From assembly GCF_002105155.1 (NCBI RefSeq), contig NW_019028985.1, forward strand, positions 310,001-374,000: DNA of 64,000 bases, in the 5' to 3' direction. The notes under the pieces are model-generated. The model did no database searches, had not been told where the DNA came from, and saw only the letters and a list, made by a program, of their open reading frames with translations. The position numbers and the translations under genes were made by a program. Of this stretch, positions 12,386 to 24,320 are shown in pieces; position 1 is the first letter of the stretch, and the number at the start of each line of letters is the position of its first letter. The DNA comes from Lobosporangium transversale. Its lineage: Eukaryota; Mortierellomycota; Mortierellomycetes; Mortierellales; Mortierellaceae.

Positions 12386-14778
12386 TAGTGGTCAGATCAA
12401 GGCAGAGAGAGAGAGAGGGCATGTGAGAAATGAAATGCAAAAGATACACAATGATTACTGCAAACATTGTTTGGAATAGTACTACACTGTGGGGAAATTT
12501 TTTTTCACTTTGACGTCAGTAAGAAATAATGGAGACACTTGAAATGCTTTTATTACAAGTCTCCTTTGATCATTGTCTGTGTGTTCTGTCTGTGTTGCGT
12601 TATTGTTGTTTTGTACCACAAGGCTCTTTATGCCATTCGTACCACACCATTTGTGCCATGATTAGGCCAATTATTACTGTCTTTCTCAGGACCTGTCCAA
12701 CAAAAGGATCCAACCCAAATCAATGGAACACATTAGAGGGCATACAGGTCATACATTTTTTTATTTGTGAATGATGTATTACCAGCAGTACTCATGTATC
12801 GCCCTTATTATAGTATAGAGATGGTAGTGGTGATATCTTTTTTTTTTTTTTTTTTTTTTAAATAGCTCTCCATGTTGATCGGGCAGGATAGGATGATAGA
12901 TGATGCTGATGATGATAGTGAAGAGATTATGATTGGGGGATTTTACAAGCATATTTATCTTCTTTTACCTCCAAAGTGACTTTTGATCTTTATGTTCAAA
13001 ATAGGCCGACATATTGTGAAGGAGAGAGATCAGAAAGAGATGAAATTAAGTAAGGCTAAGTATCGGAAGAAGGTTGATTAAGAAAAGTAAGTAAATGAGC
13101 AAAAGGACGTAAAGAAAGGAAGAGAGAGAGAGAGAGAGGGAAAAGAAGAGAGCAAAAAAAAAAAAAAGAGAGAGAGAGAGAGATTAGAGAAGTAAAAGAA
13201 AGAGGAAAGGGAGAAGGTGATGTGATGTGGAATGTGATACTTAAATTATACATCTGTGTTAATAATGAACACTACCTTTGTTTAGAATAAAAAAAAGATC
13301 CACCAAACCAGAATCCTATTCACGGCAAGTCAGTTCAAATATCCAAAAACCAAAGTTTTAATTTGGTGGTAAAAAAAATAAATTAAAAAAAAGCCTTTTT
13401 CAACAATTAAAGGGAGTCGTTGAAGAAGAAAAAAAGGGTGAGAGATAGTTGCCAGGAGGAAGAAGAACCACAGGAAGTGAATAAATAGATGTTTTTTGAC
13501 AAAGGATACTCAAGTAGGTGTATCCGTGGATGGGTATGAGCAAGGAAAATGAAATAAGTAATAAAAAAAACATATACCAGAATGGAAAAGAAAGGGAAAA
13601 AAGGGTAAAAAAAAGTCAGGACTCATACTGATTCTGAGACTGACACTGATTATGACACTGATTCTGTTGCTGATTCTGACGCTGGCATAAGTACTGGTGC
13701 TGTTACTGGCATTGGGTTACTGCTATTGTTTACTGACGTTGTTACTGATCAAGTGAATATTTACCATAGAAAACAAAAATAATTAAAGAATTAAAAGCGC
13801 TAGAAGAGTAAAAAGATCTTCTATTACATGTGTGTGCAAACCTGCGAAAAACGTTCAGGGCTTTTGTTCTTTTTACTTTATCTCATCCGTCCCAATGTTC
13901 TTAGGGGTCCTTCCTATCTCGTCCTGACGTTCTGTTTCAGTAGTTGTGTCATTTAAATCTCACTCACCTACTCTCTCTCTTCAAACTTACATCACTTGAT
14001 GTGGTAAATGAGGTACGTGCGGAATATTCTTGTCGAATGAATAATTCCTCCGGACGCAAATACGCGTTTCCGCAATTACCCCAATTACCCTCCATTTGTT
14101 CAATATGTTTCTTTTGCTATTACTAATCACTACAAAAAAAAAAAAAAAAAAAAAAAAAAAGATAAGGAAGCAACAAATATAGGAAAAACAGTATAAGTCT
14201 GAACATAAAGAATGACTTTAATCGATAGAGTATTAAGAAGAGAACTGGAAGCAGAAAGTATTAAAAAGTTTAACATGCATTACTGGAATGGAAGGAGCAA
14301 AAAGATATCTTTCTCAGTCCTAGGGACTATCGGGACACACGAGGAATCAATTATCGCGTCTCTTCCCTATCATGCGTAAACGCGACTCTTACGATCTCAA
14401 GCCCAGAATATAAAAAAAAACATCCTTTGAATGACGCCATGTAGGCATGGCAGGTTCTCTTTCCAAAGGAACTCAAAAAGCTCAAACTCATGAACCATTG
14501 AGCAAACTTTGGGGCCTTACAAACCAAGAGACACATTCAGGAATCAAGAGTTCTTTTTTGAGAGTATTTCATTTTTAATCCTTTGTGCATTAAGTGTTTT
14601 ATTGAAATGTATTTTTAAGTGTCTGATTTTCTTGATTGGAAAAAGCAAGCTTATGATGTTGCAACTGAGTGCAGAGTGGTTGATGGTCTGTGATCAAAAT
14701 TCGATACTTTTTTTTTTTTTTTTTTTTTGTATAGACGGGTAACATGAATTTAGAAAAAAGATGTGTGTAACTTCAGAT
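12386..14778. other. Long intergenic region upstream of DCAF12
   Basis: About 2.4 kb without a recognisable gene. It holds T or A runs (12838-12860, 14133-14160), a purine-rich stretch (13100-13210) and a degenerate repeat rich in actgat/actggt units (13625-13740). The latter would read as an Asp/Thr-rich peptide on + but has no start codon or family match. As both neighbours are on the - strand, this interval is presumably the DCAF12 promoter plus the 3' flank of the ADF-H/PH gene. Confidence 0.5.
13625..13745. repeat. Degenerate actgat-type repeat
   Basis: Imperfect short tandem units (actgattctg, gacactgat, gttactggc) over ~120 bp, open in one + frame but with no ATG and no splice context. 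Treated as a decayed minisatellite. Confidence 0.4.
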
Positions 14779-16393
14779 CTATGCAGACTCATTGCACTTC
14801 ATGAATCCAGCAATAGCCATCTCTTTATCTTTGGTCGTGTCACTGAAGAAGTAGTGGGTATCGCCATTCTTGAGATCAACACGGAAGCTATTTGGGATCA
14901 GTACCTCTAGCGAGGCATCTTCAATATATGCAACCTGACCACCGAGGTTCATTTGTGAGACAGGAGCACGGTCATTCTCATCTCTGAAGAAAGCCAAAAC
15001 CTGTCCACGCATCACATAGAAACGGCGCTTCCAGAAGGGTGAGCCAGCACTCTGAATAGTAATGTAACCAGAAAGTCCCAAGCCACGAAGACGTTCCATC
15101 TCAATCAGCTGTTTCTTCATCGCCTCACGTGCCACACGGTCGTTCTCTTCCTTGTGCTTACGCTCCAACTCCAGCGCCTGTTTTTGAGCAAACAGTTCCT
15201 GCTCACGAGCCTCACGCTCCTCAGTCTCTCTCTGGCGCTTGGCGGCCTCAGCACGACGCTGGCGTTCCATTTCCTCTCGAGCCTTGCGCTCAGCAGCCTC
15301 AATTTCCAATTGACGCTCCGTTCTAGGGGTGGACAATCCTGAGCGTGGAGAACCGGTCCTGACAGGGCTAGCGATCGCTGAATCAGTTTGTTGAACGACT
15401 GTATCAATACCAGATGGAGCAGGTTGGGCGGGAGCGGGAGAAACAGGGGTCACTGGACGAGGTGCTGGGACTGGGGATGCAGCGGGTGCTGGTGACGAGG
15501 GGGGGAGAACAGGAGAGGCAGCCTCGGGTGTAGGGGGTCCCTCAATCAGACCAAGACGGGCGCGAACTCTATCCTCGGTAAGCTCAGCAAGGCTCGAAGT
15601 GTTAATCTGGGCATTGCTGGCCTTAAACAAGGCGCCAACAGCCTTTCCGTGGACCAATGCACGCGCTATATAAAAATGGACGCAGAGTTTGAGCATTAGC
15701 ACGGAAGATTTCATTTCATTGGTGCAAATTCTCTGATACAGATGGGTACAGATAGAAGAGAGATAGCATGAACTGGATTTCCTTACCACGACGAAGGCCA
15801 CTGAGAAGAAAGAGAGCAGATGGAGAGAGAGCGGGACCCGATGAAAAATATAAAGATTAAAATAAAAAAGCATTTCATTAAGTGATTTTTTTTTTTTTTT
15901 TTTTTTTTTTCATTGTTGCACAGACTCGATTAGACAATAATTTGTGAAACTAATTGGCAATCCCGCTCAAACTGTTTGAAACGATAAAAAAGGGCAAGCA
16001 GCAGAAGCTTTTCTTCATTTCGTGTTTTTTGTTTTCTTTTTTACCTGACTTGTTCCGAGACATATGCCAAAAGGGCAAAGCGATCTTCAATCCTGACAAA
16101 TCCATAGAGCACCTCCTCCGTGAGATTAGCGGTCAATTCTTCGAGACCACCAGTGCCTTTGGAGTAGAGCGAGATTTTGTCGCGCGTATCATGGTAACCA
16201 AGGATGAGCCTATGCCAGACAGTTCAGCAGATAAAGAAAGGTTAGAAAAAACAAAAGGAAAGAAAAGAAAAAAGAGTCTGGATTGTCAAGAGGTTGGACT
16301 TATAATAAAGATGACCTACCAGTTGGTGGGTGTGCCTGAGACGATGTCGTTGTAAGCCTCGAGAATGGCGGGATCAGTCAAGTCGCAAGACAT
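14779..16393 (-). CDS. Coactosin-type ADF-H domain protein with proline-rich linker, coiled coil and PH domain
   Basis: Exons are 16393 to about 16320, about 16208 to 16045, a 14-nt microexon (15800-15787) and 15665-14779. The N-terminus (MSCDLTDPAILEAYNDI) and the block KISLYSKGTGGLEELTANL ending VSEQVSGLRRARALVHGKA are a coactosin/ADF-homology fold, which binds F-actin. A Pro/Ala/Ser-rich segment follows, then ~90 residues of Glu/Arg/Lys coiled coil. The C-terminus is a PH domain (GYITIQSAGSPFWKRRFYVM, FFRDEND, FRVDLKNGDTHYFF). The combination suggests a protein linking actin to phosphoinositide membranes; that is inference from domains. It ends directly after the PH domain. No named gene with this exact architecture comes to mind, so no symbol is given. 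Domain calls are firm; exon 1-2 borders are approximate. Confidence 0.82.
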
Positions 16394-17595
16394 TATGTGA
16401 GATTAGGATGAGGTGTTTGAGCAAATGATTGACAAAGAAAACAAGAATGAGGAGCCAGATGATGGAAGAGTAAAGAAAAGGAAAAAAAAAAAAAAAATAA
16501 AAAAAAAAAATTTAGCTCAGACAGTTAATTTCAAGGGAGAGGCTACAAGAGGGTGTAACGTGCAGGTGCAGCTGTAGTATGTAGTAGAAGGACAAATGAG
16601 ATGAAGGTGGAGCAGAGAATGATGAGACAAAAAAAAAAAAAAAGAAAAAGAAAAGAAAGGAAAAGAGAGAGGAAAGGAAGAGAAGGACAAGGGAATAATA
16701 ATAATAAGAGCCAAAAGAGGAGAGGAGAGACAATAGGAGAGATAGAGAGAGAGAGCTTTTTCTTTTTTTTTTGTCAATAGAATAGCCCAGTGAACATTTG
16801 CCGTTACAAAGTTGTTTACACTCATCCAAATCTCATTTTCTAAATTGTGTGACAAAGGACATTCTCTTGTTGTCATTTGTTGTGTCTCTCTTTCATTTTA
16901 TGTAACTGCCAATTTTTTTTTTTTTAAGCTCTGGGAGACCAATTTTACTCCGGCGCCAGCTAGCTTTTGGATGATTACCAAAGGCGCCCTGCCAAGAACA
17001 CTAGTAGACAACCTGTCATCTCTCTCTCTTTCTCTCTACCTTTGTCTCTCTTTCTTTTCTCCTTGTCACCGAGCCATCTTGTTTGAACAACTTGCCTGCT
17101 TCTGAGCGATCTTTTTTTTTTTTTTTTTTTTTTTTTGCATCATCCCATTCTACTTTCTTGTTCTAATTTTGGGTTCAAAAACTGAAGAGTTGGCTCTCAA
17201 GAACAAGAAAGTAAACTACTTCTGCTTTTCATCACAAACAGCTTCACTTATTACACATGTACCACATTATATTCTTTGTTAAAGATCTCTTTTACTTCTT
17301 GAACCTGTATTCCTGTAGATATCACAGAAGCATTTATTTTTCCGCCAAAAATATACAGTTCATTGCAGCTTATGAAACTGTGGTCCTGCCACTTCTACTA
17401 AAGATTAAGTACTAAAGTCTAACTTAGTAACTCTCTTTCTTACAAATGACGATTTTTTTTAAGAGCAACTCTGAGGAGGCAAATAGTTTACATAGACATA
17501 TACCACATCTTAGTGCCCTACTCAAGCTCATAATCCTCCAGTAGAGTATCTCTCCCTTCTTTTCGTGTATACTATACATGCTATACATGTACACT
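16394..17595. other. Intergenic region upstream of the ADF-H/PH gene
   Basis: No gene seen. Purine-rich tracts with GA and A runs (16480-16510, 16620-16760) lie immediately upstream of the - strand start, with a T run at 17112-17136. The remainder is AT-rich and without coding character. Confidence 0.5.
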
Positions 17596-17872
17596 CTAAT
17601 CACGCGGTTCTCCTTTAACTTCTTCTTGCGACCCTTTATCTGCTTTGCCCTCCAATGTGACTGTTAAAGCCAGTACAGGAAATGCAGTCTCCTCCAGACT
17701 CTCTCTCCAACATCTTTCATCTGTTTCAACAGCGGCACCATCGGGACTCATCACCTTCAATCGACTTTTAAGACCTGGAGTTAAATAATAACAATACCTA
17801 TTACGGATAAACTCATCAAGGAACAGTAACAACAACTACAGCAGTAATAAATAAAATACTCGACACGCCCAT
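17596..17872 (-). CDS. Possible small two-exon gene, unknown function
   Basis: A 13-nt first exon (17872-17860, reading Met-Gly-Val-Ser plus one base) with a gtattt donor can be joined to a second exon (17774-17596) after a good acceptor (taactccag). The result is an uninterrupted 63-aa protein whose C-terminal half is rich in Glu and Lys. The second exon has coding-like composition and ends in TAG. I recognise no family. Its ATG lies only 23 bp from the AP-1 sigma ATG on the other strand, so the two would have to share or overlap 5' UTRs. It may be spurious. Confidence 0.35.
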
Positions 17873-17895
17873 CAGATCTCTAGGACCCGACGCGA

Positions 17896-17959
17896 TGGTA
17901 AAGTCTTTTTGTTCCTGAATTCAGAGGTCAAAGTAGCCTCAAGAAAATGAAAGAAATAC

Positions 17960-17993
<34 letters not shown>

Positions 17994-18458
17994 CGTTTGA
18001 CTATCATCATCTTGCGCGTCTTTTTTTTATTTTTACCTTTAGTAAATTGGATAGTCCAAGGAAGTTACTCACTCTCACACTCCCTTTTTTTTTTTTTTTT
18101 TTTTCTCATCTAGATCAACTTCATTCTCATCTTCAATAGACAGGGCAAGATTCGTCTCACAAGATGGTATCAATACATGACAGACAAACAAAAAGCATCG
18201 CTCAGTCAGGATGTTGTGACACAGATCCTGGCAAGAAAACGAGGCATGTGTAATATTCTTGAGCTCGAAGGAAGACGTGAGGCACGAGGCAAATGTATCT
18301 ATAAAAGGTATAAAAAAAAAATTAAAAAAAAAAGGCGGTCTATTATCTTCTAGGATAAAATCATGTAACAAACGAGTTTGGATCAAGTGAGCTTTTTTTT
18401 TTTTATATATTTCAGCTTGACTAACGTGTATTCTCATATTGTAAAACACTACCTTTTT

Positions 18459-18493
<35 letters not shown>

Positions 18494-18926
18494 TACGCAT
18501 CGCTGTTCTTTTGTTTTGGAATCGATTGGAATGACAATGAACTCTCAGGGCTGGAAGTACTTCACAAATATGTCGAATGCCTAGATCAATATTTCGGAAA
18601 CGTTTGTGAACTCGATATCATTTACAATTACTCTGCAGTATGTTTTCTTTTTCAAATTCTTTTCCCCTTCCACTTTTATCTTCTTTCACTCTCTTCCTAA
18701 TGCGAACAAAATACTTACTTTTGTTGTTCTGATGCCCCCTCCCCTCCTTTTTTTTTTTTTTTTTTTTTTTTTTTGATAGGCATATCAAGTTATGGACGAG
18801 ATGTTGCTAGGAGGACATGCGCAGGAGACTAATAAGAAGATAGTTGTGAAACATTGTAAAGGATTCGACAAGCTGGAAGAATCAGACAGTATCGTTAATA
18901 ATCTTCGAGCGTCCAACATTGCTTGA
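17896..18926 (+). CDS. APS1: AP-1 clathrin adaptor complex sigma subunit
   Basis: Exons are 17896-17898 (only the ATG), 18114-18307, 18493-18637 and 18780-18926. They join in frame to 162 aa. The small sigma subunit stabilises the AP-1 core that recruits clathrin at the trans-Golgi and endosomes and helps read dileucine sorting signals. Family landmarks are [60 protein letters not shown] and [17 protein letters not shown]. The KRGMCN and GIDWNDNEL wording favours AP-1 over AP-2. Between CNILE and RYASLFF the model has about five more residues than relatives, so the exon 2 donor could be slightly different. A start codon isolated in its own exon is forced by the acceptor at 18111-18113. Confidence 0.9.
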
Positions 18927-18961
18927 TCCTTTCTCAGTCCTAATAATCCACAACGTTTGAA

Positions 18962-19035
18962 AAAAAAAAAAAATAAAATAAAATAAAATAAAATAAAATA
19001 AAATAAAATAAAATAAAATAAAATAAAATAAATAA
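18962..19035. repeat. (AAAAT)n microsatellite flanked by A runs
   Basis: About twelve copies of the pentamer AAAAT followed by degenerate A-rich sequence to about 19088, in the interval between the convergent 3' ends of AP-1 sigma and PFA4. Confidence 0.9.
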
Positions 19036-19281
19036 ATATATAAAAAATATAAAAATAAAAAAAAATAAAAAAAAAAAAAAAAAAAAAACATCATCGACTT
19101 CAGTACATTTTAACCAACAACAAGTAGAACATTCCGCCATGTCAATAGTAATAAATTATAACATTGAGGATAATAGTAATCAATCGGACCATGTCATGTG
19201 CTACGAATAAGGTAAAGAAGTCTTTTTTTTTTTTTTTTTTTTTTTTTCCCACTTTTATGCTATTATCATTATTATTTTCTA

Positions 19282-20809
19282 TTAACGCTTGCCAGTCTTT
19301 GCAATCTTTTGTTGCCGCTTCAATGCTTCCTCTCGCTCCACCAGCATGGTAAAAAATGTCTTTTTTGTAGGATCATATCGTACACTGGGTTCACCATTCA
19401 CACGGCCTAATCCTGATATCCCAGTAGTAGGAGGACGACAACCTACATCCAACCCTTCTCCTTCTGACCACTCATCAATTTCCTCATCCTCGCTCCCGAC
19501 TTGGTTGTGGATAGAGGTAGGGTTCATATTTTCAAAGAAGCGCCCGATCTTGTGTCGATCTCGACCGTTAAGGGTCACTTCGTCCTCAATATCTGCTGTG
19601 ATCCCTTCATCCTGCTCCTCATTATCCTCATCTGCATAGGCAAGATAGGGATTATGTTCGTCTAAATCATCATGATCCAAATCATCATGACCACGATAAT
19701 ATGTTTCATCATTATATCCATCATCGTCATACTCGTCACTGATCACATCGTATGGTAAATCATCGTCTTCTTCAGAGCTTGAAACATGTTGTTGTAGTGC
19801 CTCATCCTCGTCCGCAACATCGTAACCTTCATAATAATTGTAATCGTCAGGGTTGCCCTGCATTCCACCAGGCAGTCCACCATATGTGTTACCTTCGATA
19901 TCGGATAGACCTTCCTGATACTCTGCTTCTTCGTTCTCTCCTTCATCCTCTTCACCTCCATTTTGAAGATCGTCACCATGTTCGCGCTGATACTGCAGTT
20001 GACGATCAAATAATTCTGCACGCTGCTGCAGTGTCAAATCCTGAACGATCCAACCCTCACTCCCACGACGAACATGTGTTGGGTATTGAGGATGTGCGGC
20101 TAGGCTTTTTGAAGGACGTCTTTTATGTCCTCCTCCTCCTCCTTCGCTTCGACGCTTCTTAGTAATTGTGCTGATAGCAGTAGATGTTGTCGTCTGGGTG
20201 ATGAAATTGTCATTATTTATATCATCTGAAGGACTGAGGGGTGTTCCTAAAGAGCTCAAGTTCCTCTTTCTTCGTTGTCGAATGGATGAAGTGGTGTACT
20301 CTGAGACAAATGCTTGATTTTGTTTCTTGGAAGTTTGGTATTCGCGCGGAGGCCAGATCATGGCTGCATCCTTATCGTCCATAACATCAAACTCTGTTCC
20401 AGATCCAAGCATCTTTTGAGGCCAAAGCCAGAGCCACATACGAGGACCTAGCACCTGACGATAGTTGCGATAGCAACCAACATCGTATGGGAATTTGGTC
20501 TATTAAAAAAAAAAAAAAAAAAATTATATTAAAGAGGGCACTGTGGGAACAAAGACAGCTTTTTTTTTTTTTTTTTTTTTTGTTATTGTTGTTGTTGTAG
20601 TTTTATTACCATGCGTAATTTGCCTTTCTTGATCATGGCCTGTACTTTTTCTTGTTCCCAGACCTCAATTGTCGAAGTATTCGTGATCATACTCCAGAGA
20701 TGATAGATGGTCAAAATCCCTACTGCCAAAAGTACACCTCCATCTACTGCAATGTTAATTGCCATGAAAATAATCTGCGTCTTTGTCGGTCCTGTGCCCG
20801 TATACTTGG

Positions 20810-20848
<39 letters not shown>

Positions 20849-21792
20849 TAAAAATAAAAATAAAAATTAGATTACGGTGCCAGTGGTTTGAAACCACAAT
20901 AATTTTTTTCATTAATATTCTTTCTCATTTCACTTACAAGATAGTATATTTCATTCTGGATAGCATCTACTATCCTCCAGACCAATAGGACCATACACAT
21001 GCCCGTTGTCAATGTGACCCAAGTGATGAAGCGGATGAAATGTCCATAATTGTGATAGCCCACACAATTATTGATCCAGGGACAGTGATGATCCATCTTG
21101 AGAACACATCGCTTACAAATTCGACAGTGATGAGATCGTGGTGGTTTGAACGCCTCACAGGTTCGACAGTATCGTGGCAAAGGATTCTTTTTCTTTTTCG
21201 ACTTTGTTTTCTGAACCAATGTACTATCATCATTGTCGTTATCATTATCATTATCATTGCCATTGCCATTGCCGTTGTCGTTGTCGTCATTGCCGTCGTC
21301 ATTGTCATGGCTCCTACCATCATTCTCCTTGACTTTCTGTTGGAGTTGATGATGAATGGCTGTAGAATGACCTTCAGCTCTTGATTCTGATAAAGTCTCA
21401 GTTGGTCCTGCAGATTTGACCCCATTGATTAGTCCTTTTGATTTCTTTTCCGCAGCTTCTGGTATCTACAAAAAAAAAAAAAAAAAAAAAAAGATTTGTT
21501 ATAAAAAAGAGCTATAGTTGGCGTCCCTTTATACCAAAAAAAAAAAAAAAAAAAAAAAAAAACCTACGCCCCATCCAGGCGGTGTTGTTCCTGGATCAGT
21601 AGTACAGGCAAGGTAATAGTTCCAACCGATAAAGAAAACTCCTAGGTTAAACGGTATCAGGACCTGGAGTGCTCTTTGTAACGATATAGAATAAAGCCAT
21701 GGAATGAAGACAAACACTTGACTCGAGATGGCAATGTAGGCAATTAGCAATGATACTCCTGCAACAATGTAGCGACTGCCTGTGAATTGCAT
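19282..21792 (-). CDS. PFA4: DHHC palmitoyltransferase, Pfa4-like
   Basis: Four exons: about 21792-21567, 21466-20940, 20870-20612 and 20500-19282. DHHC enzymes S-acylate cysteines of membrane proteins; yeast Pfa4 sits in the ER and modifies chitin synthase 3. The N-terminal exon carries two membrane segments and ends TTDPGTTPPGWG. Exon 2 has an Asp/Asn linker and the zinc/catalytic domain (RYCRTCEAFKPPRSHHC, CKRCVLKMDHHCPWINNCVG, catalytic Cys in DHHC) and a third membrane helix. Exon 3 gives the fourth helix and a TTxE-like NTSTIEVWE. Exon 4 opens with FPYDVGCYRNYRQVLGPR and WLWP, typical of Pfa4, with WPPREYQ. The remaining ~330 residues form a long acidic disordered tail, much longer than in relatives. 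A Lys-rich block sits just before the DHHC domain. Confidence 0.9.
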
Positions 21793-21911
21793 GACTTTCT
21801 TTTTTTTATGAATTCGTAGTTTCCTTTCTTAATTAATGAATAAAACAATGAAGACGAGGTGAAGGTGTAAAGTGTATTCTCCTTGATATGATTTGTTGTT
21901 CCTGACTTTGG

Positions 21912-21944
<33 letters not shown>

Positions 21945-22253
21945 TTCCTGGAAAAAAAGCCAATGCCAATGAAGTAACCCAAGGAGTGAGAATGACCTTT
22001 CCTCTTCCCCTTTTTTAATAGGCATTTTTATCACATCATAATGCGTCCAACATTTGTGTAACAACCATTCTTCCTACAGCCACATTCAGTTTTTAGAACA
22101 TTAACATATTAGATTACATTCATCCAATGTACCGATGTTCAGATAAAAAATATTATTAAATGATACATGTAGATAACATGCAACATATTATACATATATA
22201 CAAATGACCAAGTAAAGCATCTTATTATATACTACTATTATTTGTTTGATCTT
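21793..22253. other. Intergenic region PFA4-USP
   Basis: Short AT-rich interval with a 30-nt A run (21912-21941). It holds the PFA4 upstream side and the 3' flank of the deubiquitinase gene. No gene is seen. Confidence 0.5.
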
Positions 22254-23538
22254 TTAGACGATGACGGGTTTCGGAATGACAATGGAGGTAGATCCTGAAT
22301 TTCGATGCTTCTTCACATTGCCATTCTGATACATATTCTGATAATTATATTGCTGTTGTAGAGACTGATGCTGATGGCTCTGGTATTGGCTTTGCTGTTG
22401 ATGCAAATACATATGAAGGTGGCGATGCCCATTGGCTGAATTCTGGTGCTGATGCTGATGCTGATGCTGATGTTGATACTGCTGATAATAATGATGATGC
22501 TGTTGATGTTGTTGTTGAGAATAAAAGTTATTGCGGGGTGAACTGAGCGACAGCGTCTTGGGATCTGGCGCATACAGATCAAGCGTAGCTAAAATGTCCG
22601 TCCATTAAAAAAATAGAAATAAATATAAAGTAAATAAAATCATAGGAAAACGAATGGATGAATAACTATTTGAGCAACGATGACAATAGCAGCAGTAGCA
22701 ACAATGACAAGGAGCGGCTTTAGACATACCACGAACAAACACTGGTCCTCCTCCATATATTCCATGCAAATAGTTCCATACATTTGCATTAATGCCACGA
22801 TAGTCTTGGCCTGGATCAAGAGAAGAAATAAAAGACAATTCAGACGCCATGCTCAACATAGGAATTGCTGTACAGTAACTTTTTTTTTCTTTTTTTCCTT
22901 CTTTTTAATAGTTACCTCGTATCATGCCAGCTCTTGGCTGTCCATTATCCTTTAGGAATTGAGAGTTACGAATAGGCCCTGGAGGCTTGTCTAGAATAAT
23001 AAAATACATTCATGAAATAGTCATCTACCAATGCTTTGTTGATGAAGATCGAATCAACTATTCTGAAATTTAACAAGGCGCCTTTTTTTTTTTTTTTTTT
23101 TTTTTTTTACCTCCTGCCTTGAATGCGTGCCACTCCCGAAGCCAATCAGCACCAATAAGATACCAAAGCTGCCCTTCTTCAATAGCCTTGGAATCTAGCT
23201 TTGACACGTCTTCATCCTCGCGCTTTCGTCTCTCATTCAACTTTAGCTCTTCTTCCTAAAAGTTAAGGAGATATAAAAAGGTGTTTATAAAAGTGTTTGT
23301 CAATTCACTGGTCGTTGAGCTTTTTTTTTTTTTTTTTAAAAAAAAAAAATATAACATCTTAAACAATGACTTACTTCACAGATGGCACATGCCATCTCTT
23401 TTTCAGATTCAAGAGCACTTATATTCACAATTGGACTTCCATCGGTACCGTACATTTCAACCAAAGCGTCCCATGCTATCCTTGGAATCGGCATCACCAT
23501 ATCCATCACATTGCGCGTCGTTGCCACATTGATGCCTT

Positions 23539-23572
<34 letters not shown>

Positions 23573-23747
23573 CAGACATATAGTCCAAACAACGGACGAA
23601 CGATGGTGTTAGATATCATTTGAATAAAAAAATATAAGTAAATTAAACAATTTTAATTAAGGAAACTTAAACCAATCTTACCGCCATGAGGACACAAAAA
23701 ATCGTGATTACTGATCGGGCCAGGCTAATTAAAAAAATAGGCGTTGC

Positions 23748-23778
<31 letters not shown>

Positions 23779-24286
23779 AAAAATAAACAAATAACCATAG
23801 TCGATACAAATTGCCAACAGGGACAAATGTAATGGTATATCATAGTTGAATTCCTTCTTTTCACTTACGTTCATCAAGTGGGACCAGCGACAGAACCATA
23901 GCCGTGAGATATAGACCATCAAATCCTTGTCATAAATCTGCATCTTCGGTTTCGTCATATACTTGGCTATCCTAGCTCGATCTTCCTCACGGTGCGGTGC
24001 TTTCCTGCGATAGAACAAGATGTATGCCTCCATCTTGGCAACATCTGCCGCTGCTTTTCTGGTAATATGCTACTCATGAAAATTTCAACGTTTCCCATTA
24101 ATCCAAGTTAGTATATTCGAAGATAACAAAAAAATATCGAAAGTTGAAACGAATTGAGGTACACTTACTGTATCATCAAACTCATACCATAGATTATCGA
24201 TGGAATGCTTGGCATAGCCAATGTAATGTCCGCCTAATCGAATATGAAATAGTTATTTTTGATATTTGCAGCAACAACACAGTATT

Positions 24287-24320
<34 letters not shown>

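Noticed and set aside
12529-12774. 81-aa + strand ORF upstream of DCAF12
   Set aside because: Hydrophobic low-complexity composition with no family motif; it lies in the presumed promoter.
22442-22500. CRISPR-like short repeats
   Set aside because: Units are contiguous codon repeats without spacers, inside a eukaryotic coding exon.
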